Both the position numbers and the translations under genes were made by a program. Of a stretch of 63,432 bases of DNA, positions 43,901 to 53,738 are shown one piece after another. Origin of the DNA: an uncultured Lachnospiraceae bacterium (GTDB lineage Bacteria > Bacillota > Clostridia > Lachnospirales > Lachnospiraceae); the NCBI GenBank assembly GCA_910585765.1, contig CAJUES010000015.1:1-63432 (forward strand), given 5' to 3'. Within the stretch, counting starts at the first letter, position 1. The number at the start of each line of letters is the position of its first letter. Under the pieces are notes generated by a model that made no database searches, was not told where the DNA came from, and saw only the letters and a list, made by a program, of their open reading frames with translations.

Positions 43901-44842
43901 TCAGATCCGCTCAAAAACCCTGAGTTTGGCGCTCTTTGACCGCGGATTGCCGCCGATCTCCTCCTGCGTGGGCAGGATCGGCTTGCGGGTTATGACTTTC
44001 CCGTACGGGATCTTCCCGCAGACGCACACCGGAAACTCCGGCGGGCAGGTGCATGGATTCTCCATCTCCCTGAAAAAATTCTTGACGATCCTGTCCTCAA
44101 GCGAATGAAATGTGATGATGCACAGCCTTCCCTGCGGATTCAACAGATCCACAAAATCCTGAAGAGAATCTCTCAGCACGTCAAGCTCATGGTTGCACTC
44201 GATGCGTATCGCCTGAAAAGTCCTTTTCGAAGGATGTCCGCCCGATGCGCGCATCCTGGCGGGAATCGCTGCCTTAATGACATCGTTCAGCTCAAATGTC
44301 GTCTCGATCGGCTTCGCCGCCCGAGTCTGCACGATATGCCTGGCGATATTTTTGGCAAACTGATCCTCCCCGTAATCCCTGATGATCCGGTACAGCGTCT
44401 GCTCATCATAGTCATTCACGATATCTCTCGCTGTCAGCTTCTGCCGCTGATCCATGCGCATGTCAAGCGGCGTATCACACTTGTAAGTGAACCCCCTCTC
44501 CACCGTGTCGAGCTGATACGAGGACACACCGAGATCGAGGACGATACCATCTACGTACTCTACGCCCTTTCCCCTCAGTGCCTCTCTTGCATTGCAGTAA
44601 TTATCCCTGATAATGGTAACTTTTTCCCCAAATTCTTCTAATCGTTTCCCCGCTGCCCCGACAGCAGCTTCATCCTGGTCGATCCCATAAAATCTACCGC
44701 CGTCCCCAAGCCTTTTACACACTTCACAGGCATGTCCGCCCCCGCCGAGCGTGCCGTCCAAATACACACCGTCCGGCTTGACATTCAGTGCCGTGATCGT
44801 TTCTTCAAGCAATACTGATGCATGTCTAAATTCCATCTCCAT
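43901..44842 (-). CDS. rsmH: 16S rRNA (cytosine1402-N4)-methyltransferase RsmH
   Basis: 313 aa. RsmH (MraW) methylates N4 of C1402 in the ribosomal P site. Seen: FRHASVLLEETITALNVKPD, the SAM loop DGTLGGGGHA, DLGVSSYQLD, RGFTYKCDTPLDMRMDQ and TFHSLEDRIVKNFF. It follows mraZ by 96 bases; that gap carries one of the dispersed GTAACTGTTCAGAAAT motifs (near 44869) and a facing GTACAGTTCC. Standard second gene of the dcw cluster. Confidence 0.97.
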   Translation of the reverse strand: MEMEFRHASVLLEETITALNVKPDGVYLDGTLGGGGHACEVCKRLGDGGRFYGIDQDEAAVGAAGKRLEEFGEKVTIIRDNYCNAREALRGKGVEYVDGIVLDLGVSSYQLDTVERGFTYKCDTPLDMRMDQRQKLTARDIVNDYDEQTLYRIIRDYGEDQFAKNIARHIVQTRAAKPIETTFELNDVIKAAIPARMRASGGHPSKRTFQAIRIECNHELDVLRDSLQDFVDLLNPQGRLCIITFHSLEDRIVKNFFREMENPCTCPPEFPVCVCGKIPYGKVITRKPILPTQEEIGGNPRSKSAKLRVFERI

Positions 44843-44938
44843 ACTATGGTTCCTTTCTGGATTGACCTGGTAACTGTTCAGAAATAGCCTGTACAGTTCC
44901 TACACGGTCTCCCATCCCACAGCCTGTCCCAGACCGGA

Positions 44939-45370
44939 TCAGATCATCAGTCCAAGTTCAGACATATGTTCTGCGATATCATCCATATCGTCGTACTCCG
45001 AAGTTTCCTCCCAACGATCTCTGCTCCAGATCTCGATGCGTCCTCCCACTCCTGCGAGGACGACCTCCTTATCCAGCGCCGCAAACTCCCTTAACACAGA
45101 CGGTATCAGTATTCTTCCCTGCTTGTCCACCTCCACGCTGGCTGCACCAGCCAGGAAAAAACGGACAAATTTGCGAGATTCCTTGTTCATAAGCGGTAAA
45201 GCTTTCAGCTTTTCTTCAAAAGCGGACCACTCGGTGTTGTCGTACACAAACAGACAGCCATCAAGCCCCTTCGTCACCACGAAATCATCTCCCAAAACTT
45301 CGCGGAACTTCGAGGGAATAATCAGCCTGCCCTTCGCGTCTATCGTATGATTGTATTCACCCATGAACAT
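44939..45370 (-). CDS. mraZ: Transcriptional regulator MraZ
   Basis: 143 aa from ATG 45368-45370, which gives the typical start MFMGEYNHTIDAKGRLIIPS; the frame is open eight codons further but the family starts here. MraZ has two SpoVT/AbrB-like halves, each with a D-x-x-x-R motif (DAKGRLIIPSKFRE and DKQGRILIPSVLRE), and forms rings that bind tandem repeats in its own promoter. Such repeats are present 11-45 bases upstream. It heads the division cluster and probably represses it. Confidence 0.96.
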   Translation of the reverse strand: MFMGEYNHTIDAKGRLIIPSKFREVLGDDFVVTKGLDGCLFVYDNTEWSAFEEKLKALPLMNKESRKFVRFFLAGAASVEVDKQGRILIPSVLREFAALDKEVVLAGVGGRIEIWSRDRWEETSEYDDMDDIAEHMSELGLMI

Positions 45371-45380
45371 CCAATCACCA

Positions 45381-45418
45381 CCACTTTGCACCACTAAGTT
45401 CCACTTCCTACCACTTTG
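45381..45418 (-). promoter_or_regulatory. MraZ operator: four 10-bp direct repeats
   Basis: The minus strand carries AGTGG four times at exact 10-base spacing (complement CCACT at 45381, 45391, 45401 and 45411); the first and last read AAAGTGG. This matches the MraZ box known from Mollicutes (AAAGTG[G/T] plus a 3-base spacer) and the direct-repeat operators of other bacteria. It lies between the -10 and the mraZ start. Confidence 0.85.
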
Positions 45419-45424
45419 ATTCCT

Positions 45425-45453
45425 ATTTTACATGAATTACGGCAAAATAACAA
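45425..45453 (-). promoter_or_regulatory. Sigma-A promoter of the mraZ division cluster
   Basis: On the minus strand TTGTTA (45448-45453), 17 bases, TAAAAT (45425-45430), directly upstream of the MraZ repeats. Confidence 0.7.
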
Positions 45454-45525
45454 GCAGAACTTATGTATTTGGTCGGTTCATTGTGGCTCAAAAAACGCAA
45501 ATCCGGAAGCTGTAACCCTCATATC

Positions 45526-45571
45526 AAAAAAATGGAGAAAATTTCCAAATAAATTCAGAATTTTCTCCATT
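45526..45571 (-). terminator. Rho-independent terminator of polC
   Basis: On the minus strand AATGGAGAAAATT and AAATTTTCTCCATT form a 13-bp stem followed by TTTTTT, 51 bases beyond the polC stop. It closes the pyrH-polC transcript before the mraZ promoter. Confidence 0.85.
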
Positions 45572-45621
45572 AAAGTATCTGTTTCAGTATCTGTACAATA
45601 TCAATGATATCATTTCAGCCA

Positions 45622-48600
45622 TTATCCAACCAGGTCAAACAGGCTGATCTGGTTCGACTCCGGTATGTCTCCCAGCAGCCCCAAGTCCGCCATCAGATCG
45701 ATCACGGTCTTTGACACCTTCGTCCGGCTCCGGAAGTCATCCTTTGACAAAAACGGTCCGTCCTTTGCCGCCTCCATGATCGCGTCCGCCGCCTTCTCGC
45801 CAAGCCCCTCGATGCTGCTCAGCGACGGCATCACCTTGTCGCCCACGATCTGGAAGTTCCTCGAATGCGCCCTGAAAATATCGATCGGCTCAAACGCAAA
45901 CCCTCTCGCGTACATCTCCTGCACGATCCGCATGTCCTTGAGCGCATCCTGCTCCTTGTTGGACAGGCTGTCACCGCGCTTTCTGTACTCCGCCATGACG
46001 CGCTCAAGCTGCTCCCGCCCCAGACACATAGTCTCGTACGAGAACGCTGACGCCCTGATACTGAAAAATGCACAGTAGTACGCCAGCGGATAGTTGATCT
46101 TGCAGTACGCGATGCGCCATCCCATCATGACATATGCCGCCGCGTGCGCCTTGGGGAACATGTACTGTATCTTCTCGCACGACCACACATACCAGTCCGG
46201 CACATCGTGGTCGAGCATGTCCTGCTTCCACTCCGCCCAATTGCCGCATTTTCCTTTTGCCACAGTGCCCTTTCGCACAGCCTCCATGATCTTGAAGGAC
46301 TCCTCCGAGTCCAGACCCATACCGATCAGATACGTCATGATATCATCGCGCGTACAGATCGCCGTCGAGATCGTCGCCTTTCCCTCCTGGATCAGCGTCT
46401 GCGCGTTGCCGAGCCAAACGTCAGTTCCGTGTGACAGGCCGGATATTCTGACCAGATCCGAGAAGTACTTTGGCTGCGCGTCGATGACCATCTGCATCGC
46501 AAAGTCCGTGCCAAACTCGGGGATCCCGAGACACCCAAGCCTGCATCCGCCGATATCCTCCGGTGTGATGCCTAGCGCCGAAGTGTTCTGGAAAAGCGAC
46601 ATCACCTCCTTGTCGTCGAGCGGTATGGTCGTCGGATCAATCCCCGTCAGATCCTGGAGCATGCGGATCATCGTCGGATCGTCGTGCCCGAGAATGTCGA
46701 GCTTCAACAGATTGTGGTCGATCGAGTGATAGTCAAAGTGCGTCGTGATCGTGTCCGTCGTCATGTCGTTCGCCGGATGCTGCACCGGCGTGAAGGAATC
46801 GATCTCCTCCCCCACCGGCAGCACCACGATACCGCCCGGGTGCTGTCCTGTAGTGCGCCGCACGCCCACACACCCCTCCACGATGCGGTTGATCTCACTC
46901 GTCCGCTTGTGCTTTCCGCGCTCCTCATAGTAGTTCTTGACATATCCAAACGCCGTCTTGTCCGCCAGCGTGCCGATCGTCCCGGCGCGGAATGTCTGGC
47001 CATATCCGAAGATAACCTCCGTATACTTGTGCGCTTTACTCTGATATTCACCCGAAAAATTCAGGTCGATGTCCGGCTCCTTGTTCCCCTTGAACCCCAA
47101 AAACGTCTCGAACGGAATGTCAAAGCCGTCCTTAATGAGCCTCTCGCCGCAGACAGGACAGTACTTGTCCGGCATATCGCAGCCCGCCATCCCCGCAAAC
47201 TTCCTGACCTCATCCGAGTCAAAATCGCTGTAATGGCGGTTTTTGCAGTAATAGTGCGGGCTCAGCGGATTCACCTCCGTGATCCCCGCCATCGTCGCCA
47301 CAAACGAGGACCCGACAGAACCGCGCGAGCCGACCAGATATCCGTCCTCCACCGACTTCCACACAAGCTTCTGCGCGATGATGTACATCACGGCAAACCC
47401 GTTGCTGATGATTGAGTCCAGCTCCCGTTTCAGCCGCGCCTCCACGATGCCGGGAAGATCATCGCCGTACATCTCGTGCGCCTTTCGATAACAGATGTCC
47501 CGCAGCTGCTGGTCACTGTTCTCTATGACAGGCGGGCACTTGTCCGGGCGCACCGGCGCGATCCGGTCACACATATCCGCGATCATGTTCGTGTTCGTGA
47601 TGACGATCTCCTCCGCCTTCTCGCTGCCCAGGTAATAGGCGAACTCGTCGAGCATCTCCTCCGTCGTGCGCAGGTACAGCGGCGCCTGATTATCGGCGTC
47701 CTTGAACCCTTTCCCCGTCATGATAATGCGCCTGTAAACCTCATCCTCCGGATCCAGGAAATGCACGTCGCAGGTGGCGACCACGGGTTTCCGGAACTGT
47801 TCCCCGAGCTTCACCACCCTCTTGTTCAGCGCGATCAGATCTTCCTCGGAGTTGATATCCCGCAGTCGCTCCGATTCGATCATAAACCGGTTGTTGCCGA
47901 TCGGCTGGATCTCCAGATAGTCATAAAACTCCACAATGCGGGCGATCTGTTCGTCGCCCTGTCCGTCGAGCATGGCACCAAACAGCTCCCCCGCCTCGCA
48001 GGCGCTGCCCAGGATCAGACCTTCCCTGTACTTCTGGATCAGACTCTTTGGGATCAATGGTCTCTTGTAAAAATATTTCAGATGGGACTCGGATATCAGC
48101 TTGTAGAGGTTGATGCGCCCCGTCTGGTTCTTTGCCAGTATGATAATGTGGTAGGAATGAAGCTTCCTGACCGCATCGACGCTCGCCTTTCCCAGCTCAT
48201 TGAGCGCTTCCAGGGTATATATGTCATCCTTTTTCAGCATCTCGATAAATTTCAGGAAGATCTCCGCCGTGCACTCCGCGTCATCGACCGCCCTGTGATG
48301 GTTCTCGAGTGAGATCTTCAATGTCTTTGCCACCGCATCCAGCGTGTACTTTGCCTGCCCTGTGAGCAGTGTCCGCGCAATCCCGACGGTGTCCACATAA
48401 GTAAGATCAACCGGAATATTCTGCCGCTTGGCATTCTCCTTGATAAAGCTCACATCAAAGCCCGCATTGTGCGCCACCAGCGCCGCATCCCCCACAAACT
48501 CGAGGAAGCGGGGCAATATGACCTCTATGGTATCGGCGTCGATCACCATGCTGTCGCTGATGCCCGTCAGCTTTTCGATCTCAAACGGGATCGGCACCTG

Positions 48601-50181
48601 CGGGTTTACAAACGCAGAAAAGCGGTCTGTGATCTGTCCGCTCTCGACTTTGACCGCACCGATCTCTATGATCCGGTTCGTCACCGGAGAAAATCCGGTC
48701 GTCTCGATATCAAAAACCACATAAGCCGCATCCAGCGTCTGCCCTTTTCCATCCGTCACGATCTCTTTCAGGTCATCGACCAGATACCCCTCCACACCGT
48801 AGATCACCTTGAAGTCATCGTCGTGATCCAGCGCGTGGTTCGCATCCGGAAAAGCCTGGACACAGCCGTGGTCCGTGATCGCGAGCGCCTTGTGCCCCCA
48901 CCTCTTCGCGCGCCTGATGATATCCTTGACATCGGACACGCCGTCCATATCGCTCATCTTCGTGTGGCAGTGCAGCTCCACGCGCTTCCTGGCGCTGTTG
49001 TCCATGCGGGCCGTCGTGAAATCCGGTATCTTCATCACGCCGACAACCGATCCGATCGTGAGTTCCCTGTCAAACGTGTCATTGACCGTGACTCCTTTGA
49101 GTTTCAGGAACGCGCCGACTTTCAAGTCCCCTGTCAGCTCCCCGAGCTGCTCATTATGTACGAACATCTTGACCTTGATCGTGTCCGTGAAATCCGTGAT
49201 CTCAAAGCTTACGATCGTCCTCTCATTGCGAATCTCGCGTGTCTCAAGGGCGCGAACCTTACCCCTGATCGTGACCTCGCCCATCTCGCCCCAGATCTCC
49301 TCGATATCGATGCTCTCGTCCTCAAAATCCCTGCCAAATATGACATTGGGATTGTCCGACCGCTTGAGCGCCCTGCGCTGAAAGCCCTTGTCCCCGCCCT
49401 TCTCAAATCTGCCGTATGATTTTTTCTCGTACGTCTTTTTCTCAAAAGTTTTGTTCTCGTTAACTTTTCGCTCGGTGCCGGCGGACGCTGCCGCATCCTT
49501 TGTCGTTGTTGCCCTCACCGGTTCCGACGCCCCGCCTGCCTGCGGTGCCGGCAGCTCTGCCGCATCCGTCGCGGCGACAGCCTCGTTCCCTCTGACGACG
49601 CTTCCGAGACGGATGCTGATCCCCTCCACGATCTTTTGGATGCGCAGCTCGTCATCCTCCCGATACTTACTCGCCCTCGCTTCCCTGTACGCGATCTGAA
49701 ACTTTACATGAAAACCGCACCTCTCATTCAACACTTTGTCCAAAATAGTAACAAGCTCATCCTCCTTGGACTTTGCGATCACGCTGTCCTCGAGAACAAG
49801 CTCCATTGTATGTTCCTCGGGGAACTGCACATCTGCCTGGCGGAACATGGCGTAGAGCATATGGTCGCATTCCCTGATCTCCACAAGGAGGCTCTCCCGA
49901 TACAGCTCCATCAGCTTTTCGGGTGTGTACTGCTCCGAGAGCACAAACTTTTCATAGATCTTTATGGTCATGTACTCCCGCGGAAAAAACTGCTTCTTGA
50001 TCTCCCTCTCCACGGAATAGACCTGTTCCTTCTCGATCAGCCGCTCACTTCTGATATAGATGCGCAGCAGATCCCTGCGCCTGGTCGCCGTGATCCGCTC
50101 CACCATCACCTGCTCAAACAGATCCCTCTGCACGCCCTCCAGCTTCAGATTCGGAAATGCCTCGAAAAAACTTTTTTCCAT
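45622..50181 (-). CDS. polC: DNA polymerase III alpha subunit, PolC type
   Basis: About 1519 aa from ATG 50179-50181 (GTG 50182-50184 is an alternative overlapping the ispG stop). PolC is the replicative polymerase of low-GC Gram-positives. Order of domains: N-terminal region (1-190), linker, OB fold (about 300-385, EVTIRGKVRALETREIRNER), PHP part 1 (VELHCHTKMSDMDG, 402-), the inserted 3'-5' exonuclease from about 488 with DIETTG, HNAGFD and HRAVDDAE, PHP part 2, then the polymerase with DPDIDLNFSGEYQ and KLDILGHDDPT, and a C-terminal helix-hairpin-helix. It is the last gene of the pyrH-ispG operon and has a terminator. Confidence 0.97.
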   Translation of the reverse strand: MEKSFFEAFPNLKLEGVQRDLFEQVMVERITATRRRDLLRIYIRSERLIEKEQVYSVEREIKKQFFPREYMTIKIYEKFVLSEQYTPEKLMELYRESLLVEIRECDHMLYAMFRQADVQFPEEHTMELVLEDSVIAKSKEDELVTILDKVLNERCGFHVKFQIAYREARASKYREDDELRIQKIVEGISIRLGSVVRGNEAVAATDAAELPAPQAGGASEPVRATTTKDAAASAGTERKVNENKTFEKKTYEKKSYGRFEKGGDKGFQRRALKRSDNPNVIFGRDFEDESIDIEEIWGEMGEVTIRGKVRALETREIRNERTIVSFEITDFTDTIKVKMFVHNEQLGELTGDLKVGAFLKLKGVTVNDTFDRELTIGSVVGVMKIPDFTTARMDNSARKRVELHCHTKMSDMDGVSDVKDIIRRAKRWGHKALAITDHGCVQAFPDANHALDHDDDFKVIYGVEGYLVDDLKEIVTDGKGQTLDAAYVVFDIETTGFSPVTNRIIEIGAVKVESGQITDRFSAFVNPQVPIPFEIEKLTGISDSMVIDADTIEVILPRFLEFVGDAALVAHNAGFDVSFIKENAKRQNIPVDLTYVDTVGIARTLLTGQAKYTLDAVAKTLKISLENHHRAVDDAECTAEIFLKFIEMLKKDDIYTLEALNELGKASVDAVRKLHSYHIIILAKNQTGRINLYKLISESHLKYFYKRPLIPKSLIQKYREGLILGSACEAGELFGAMLDGQGDEQIARIVEFYDYLEIQPIGNNRFMIESERLRDINSEEDLIALNKRVVKLGEQFRKPVVATCDVHFLDPEDEVYRRIIMTGKGFKDADNQAPLYLRTTEEMLDEFAYYLGSEKAEEIVITNTNMIADMCDRIAPVRPDKCPPVIENSDQQLRDICYRKAHEMYGDDLPGIVEARLKRELDSIISNGFAVMYIIAQKLVWKSVEDGYLVGSRGSVGSSFVATMAGITEVNPLSPHYYCKNRHYSDFDSDEVRKFAGMAGCDMPDKYCPVCGERLIKDGFDIPFETFLGFKGNKEPDIDLNFSGEYQSKAHKYTEVIFGYGQTFRAGTIGTLADKTAFGYVKNYYEERGKHKRTSEINRIVEGCVGVRRTTGQHPGGIVVLPVGEEIDSFTPVQHPANDMTTDTITTHFDYHSIDHNLLKLDILGHDDPTMIRMLQDLTGIDPTTIPLDDKEVMSLFQNTSALGITPEDIGGCRLGCLGIPEFGTDFAMQMVIDAQPKYFSDLVRISGLSHGTDVWLGNAQTLIQEGKATISTAICTRDDIMTYLIGMGLDSEESFKIMEAVRKGTVAKGKCGNWAEWKQDMLDHDVPDWYVWSCEKIQYMFPKAHAAAYVMMGWRIAYCKINYPLAYYCAFFSIRASAFSYETMCLGREQLERVMAEYRKRGDSLSNKEQDALKDMRIVQEMYARGFAFEPIDIFRAHSRNFQIVGDKVMPSLSSIEGLGEKAADAIMEAAKDGPFLSKDDFRSRTKVSKTVIDLMADLGLLGDIPESNQISLFDLVG

Positions 50182-50183
50182 CA

Positions 50184-51239
50184 CTATCCCACCCAGTTAT
50201 CCAACTCATGCTTCAATGTGTCCAACAGTTCACGCTCGGGTACTTTCCTGACGATCTCGCCCTTCTTGATGAGGAGTCCCTCCCCGATGCCGCCTGCGAT
50301 GCCGATATCCGCCTCTTTTGCCTCCCCCGGCCCGTTCACGGCACAGCCCATCACGGCAACCTTGATGTCAAGATCATACCCCTGCACCATCGTCTCGACC
50401 TGGTTTGCCAGCCCGATCAGGTCGATATTTGTCCTTCCGCACGTAGGGCAGGAGACTACCTCGATGCCGCCCTTCCGCAGTCCGAGCGTGCGCAGGATCA
50501 GCTTCGCCGACTTGATCTCCTCGACGGGATCCCCCGTGAGGGATACCCTGATCGTATCGCCGATCCCCTGATTCAGGATGATCCCGAGACCGACTGCCGA
50601 CTTGATATTGCCGCTCGTCACCGTGCCGGCCTCCGTGATGCCGACATGCAGCGGGTACTGCGTCTTGTCAGCGAGCAGTTCATGCGCCCTGACGCACATC
50701 ATCACATCGGATGACTTGATGCTGATCACCAGATTGTCATAAGCCAGATCCTCGATGATACGCACCTTGTCCAGCGCGCTCTCCACGATCCCCTCCGCGG
50801 TGACGCCGCCGTATTTCTCCACCAGTTCCCTCTCCAGCGAACCGCTGTTCACACCGACGCGGATCGGTATGTTCCGCTCCCTGGCTGCCCTCACGACCTC
50901 GGCAACCTTCTCCCTGCTCCCGATATTGCCCGGATTGATGCGGATCTTATCCGCGCCATGCTCGATCGCCGCGATCGCCATCTTATAGTCAAAGTGGATA
51001 TCCGCCACCAGCGGGATCGATATCTCCCGCTTGATCTGCGCGACTGCCCGCGCAGCATCCATATCCGGCACCGTACAGCGCACAATGTCACACCCGGCTT
51101 CGGCAAGGCGCCTGATCTGCGCCGCCGTAGCTGCCACATCCTGTGTCTTCGTGTTTGTCATGGACTGGATCAGGATCGGATTACCCCCGCCGATCATCCG
51201 CTCTCCGATACGGACCACTTTTGTATTCTCTCTGTACAT
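50184..51239 (-). CDS. ispG: (E)-4-hydroxy-3-methylbut-2-enyl-diphosphate synthase
   Basis: 351 aa. IspG converts MEcPP to HMBPP in the MEP isoprenoid pathway, using a [4Fe-4S] cluster. Seen: PILIQSMTNTKTQDV, RCTVPDMDAARA, RINPGNIG, and the cluster ligands in SCPTCGRTNIDL and GCAVNGPGEAKEAD. It stands between rseP (30 bases) and polC, whose start overlaps its stop. The MEP gene dxr is two genes upstream, so two steps of the pathway are co-transcribed. Confidence 0.97.
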   Translation of the reverse strand: MYRENTKVVRIGERMIGGGNPILIQSMTNTKTQDVAATAAQIRRLAEAGCDIVRCTVPDMDAARAVAQIKREISIPLVADIHFDYKMAIAAIEHGADKIRINPGNIGSREKVAEVVRAARERNIPIRVGVNSGSLERELVEKYGGVTAEGIVESALDKVRIIEDLAYDNLVISIKSSDVMMCVRAHELLADKTQYPLHVGITEAGTVTSGNIKSAVGLGIILNQGIGDTIRVSLTGDPVEEIKSAKLILRTLGLRKGGIEVVSCPTCGRTNIDLIGLANQVETMVQGYDLDIKVAVMGCAVNGPGEAKEADIGIAGGIGEGLLIKKGEIVRKVPERELLDTLKHELDNWVG

Positions 51240-51269
51240 ACATTCCCTCCATCAATATCACAACAGTTC

Positions 51270-52346
51270 CTAATGAACGAATATCCTCGCTATATCATTA
51301 TACAGCACGAACACCATCAGGATCATCAGCGCGACAAAACCGACAAAATGCACCATGCCCTCCTTCTCGGGCGATACGGGTCTGCCGCGCACCACCTCGA
51401 TGAACATGAACAGAAGCCTGCCCCCGTCGAGTGCCGGGAGCGGCAGCAGGTTCATGACACCGAGATTCACACTGAGCAGCACCGCAAAATTGATCATGTT
51501 GACAACAACTGTCGGCAGTCCGTACGGCTTAGTCACCTCGATCTGCTCATCAATCATCACCGCGATCCCGACCGGACCCGACAGGTCATTTGCGGAAAGT
51601 CTTCCCTGCCCCAGCATCAGCAGACTCTTGACCGTCGCTTTCAGCCAGTAGCGCACATGGTATGCGCTGTACTTGATCAGGTCAAACCCTTTACACGGCA
51701 CGGATCTCCCCATAACAAAACCAAAGTAATACCGATTGTCCTGCTCGCTGAACCTGGGCGTGATGACTGTCGTGTATTTCTTCCCGTCGCGCTTATACTC
51801 GATCTCCATCGGTTTCCCATCGCTCAGCGCGGACACAAACGTAACCTCATCCTGCAGATGGATCCGCTCGCCGTCCATCTTTGTGATAATGTCGCCCTCC
51901 TTCATGCCCGCCGCTTCCGCCGGATACCCTTCTGTCAGCGTATCGATCACCGGAACCGCTCCCCCGGCAAAGCCGACCACGATCAGAGACAGCAAAAATG
52001 CCAGAATGATATTAAAAAACGGTCCCGCAAAGACGGTCGCGATCCTGGACCAGACATTCGCATCGTTAAAGGCACCCTCGGGTTTTTGCACTTGCTGCCC
52101 GTCGCTGTCCTGATCTTTGGAATAGATACCATCCTCACCCTCAAACATACAGGCGCCGCCGATCGGCAGCAGCTTTAACACATATTTCGTATCACCTTTT
52201 GTAAACTTGACAATGTCCGGTCCCATGCCGATCGAGAACTGCAGTACCCTGATGCCGTTGAGCTTCGCGATCAGAAAATGCCCCAGCTCATGCGCGATCA
52301 CAACCACTCCAAATACCAGCACAAACACTATAATTGTGACAACCAT
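51270..52346 (-). CDS. rseP: Site-2 intramembrane zinc protease RseP/RasP
   Basis: 358 aa from ATG 52344-52346, giving MVVTIIVFVLVFGVVVIAHE. The zinc motif HELGH is in helix 1, and the third ligand motif is in LLPLPALDGGRLLFMFIE. One PDZ domain (about 105-200, GYPAEAAGMKEGDIITKMDG) lies between helices. RseP cuts transmembrane segments of anti-sigma factors, FtsL and signal peptides. It sits between dxr and ispG, the usual place in Firmicutes. Confidence 0.96.
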   Translation of the reverse strand: MVVTIIVFVLVFGVVVIAHELGHFLIAKLNGIRVLQFSIGMGPDIVKFTKGDTKYVLKLLPIGGACMFEGEDGIYSKDQDSDGQQVQKPEGAFNDANVWSRIATVFAGPFFNIILAFLLSLIVVGFAGGAVPVIDTLTEGYPAEAAGMKEGDIITKMDGERIHLQDEVTFVSALSDGKPMEIEYKRDGKKYTTVITPRFSEQDNRYYFGFVMGRSVPCKGFDLIKYSAYHVRYWLKATVKSLLMLGQGRLSANDLSGPVGIAVMIDEQIEVTKPYGLPTVVVNMINFAVLLSVNLGVMNLLPLPALDGGRLLFMFIEVVRGRPVSPEKEGMVHFVGFVALMILMVFVLYNDIARIFVH

Positions 52347-52439
52347 TCCTTCCCTTTTCCTCCCTTTGATAAAAACCGTCACTTACAATGATCAAACAGC
52401 AGATACACCTTCTCACAAACCGATAAAATATCGATCCGC

Positions 52440-53582
52440 TCAGAACTTTGACTGGATCAGCTCATACGTTTCCTGCTCTGTATTCAGGATCTCCTCCACA
52501 CCTGGATCCTCTATCTTCCTGTGATGTTCCATACACATCTCGATCATCTCCGGAATCTGCAGAAAACGGATCTTTCTGTCCAGAAACAGACTCACTGCCT
52601 TCTCGTTCGCTGCATTGAACACAGTCGGCACGCTCCCGCCCTCCTCCGCAGCACGCATCGCAAGCCTCAGCCCCGCGAACGTCTCCGTATCGGGGCGCTC
52701 AAATGTAATGCTGCCAAGCTCGAAAAAGTCAACGCGCTTCCCGGCCATCGGGCGCCTGTCAGGATAGAACAGGGCATACTGTATCGGCAGCTTCATATCC
52801 GGCATGCCGAGCTGTGCCATGATCCCCCCATCCACATACTCCACCATCGAGTGGATGATGCTCTGCGGATGTACCACGACCTGGATCCGGTCCAGATCCA
52901 TATCAAACAGCCATTTTGCCTCCATGACCTCGAGGCCCTTGTTCACCAGCGTGGCGGAATCGATCGTGATCTTTCGTCCCATCGACCAGTTCGGATGCCT
53001 CAGCGCATCCTCGAGCTGCACAGTCTCCAGTTCCTGCCTGCTCCGGCCACGGAACGGTCCGCCGGACGCCGTGATCAGCAGTCTGTTCACCCTGTCTTTG
53101 TTCTCACCCTGCATGGACTGGAAAATAGCGCTGTGCTCACTGTCGACCGGAAGTATCGACACCCCCATCCTGCGGGCGATCGGCATGATGATGTGCCCTG
53201 CTGTCACGAGTGTCTCCTTGTTTGCAAGGGCGATATCCTTCTTTTTGTTGATCGCCGCGATCGTCGGTCTGATACCGATCATGCCCACGATCGCCGTCAC
53301 CAGTATTTCCGACTCCTCCATCTCGGCGATCGCAAGCAGCCCCTCCATACCCGGTATGACCTGCACTTCCATGTCCGCAAGCCTCGTCCGCAGTTCCCTG
53401 CAGTCCGCCTCACTCTCAAGCGACACCAGCCCTGGCTGAAACTCGCGCACCTGTCTCTCCAACAGATCGATGTTCGCACCCGCTGCCAGACCTACTACCT
53501 GCAGGTCGGGATTCTCGCGCACGATTTCCAGCGTCTGCGTGCCGATCGAACCAGTAGAGCCAAGTATTGCTATCTTTTTCAC
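52440..53582 (-). CDS. dxr: 1-deoxy-D-xylulose 5-phosphate reductoisomerase
   Basis: 380 aa. Dxr makes MEP from DXP with NADPH, the first committed step of the MEP pathway and the fosmidomycin target. Seen: KKIAILGSTGSIGTQTLEIV (NADPH loop), IALANKETLVTAGHII, LPVDSEHSAIFQSM (metal-binding Asp/Glu), LITASGGPFRG and the substrate loop HPNWSMGRKITIDSATL. It lies between cdsA (156 bases) and rseP. Confidence 0.97.
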   Translation of the reverse strand: MKKIAILGSTGSIGTQTLEIVRENPDLQVVGLAAGANIDLLERQVREFQPGLVSLESEADCRELRTRLADMEVQVIPGMEGLLAIAEMEESEILVTAIVGMIGIRPTIAAINKKKDIALANKETLVTAGHIIMPIARRMGVSILPVDSEHSAIFQSMQGENKDRVNRLLITASGGPFRGRSRQELETVQLEDALRHPNWSMGRKITIDSATLVNKGLEVMEAKWLFDMDLDRIQVVVHPQSIIHSMVEYVDGGIMAQLGMPDMKLPIQYALFYPDRRPMAGKRVDFFELGSITFERPDTETFAGLRLAMRAAEEGGSVPTVFNAANEKAVSLFLDRKIRFLQIPEMIEMCMEHHRKIEDPGVEEILNTEQETYELIQSKF

Positions 53583-53738
53583 AAAATCCTTCCTTTCCCA
53601 TTGACATCCTCCCGGAATCTTCCCACAGCACCAGATGCAGCCGGACTCCGAAAGCCTATATGACCATTATATGAATTTCTCCTGTATTTTATCTCGATTC
53701 CTGATCCCTGTTGCCAAAGCGTCCCGCACAGTCTCCTG

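Noticed and set aside
52521..53663. 380-codon plus-strand frame opposite dxr
   Set aside because: His/Arg-rich shadow of dxr, no family features and no ribosome-binding site.
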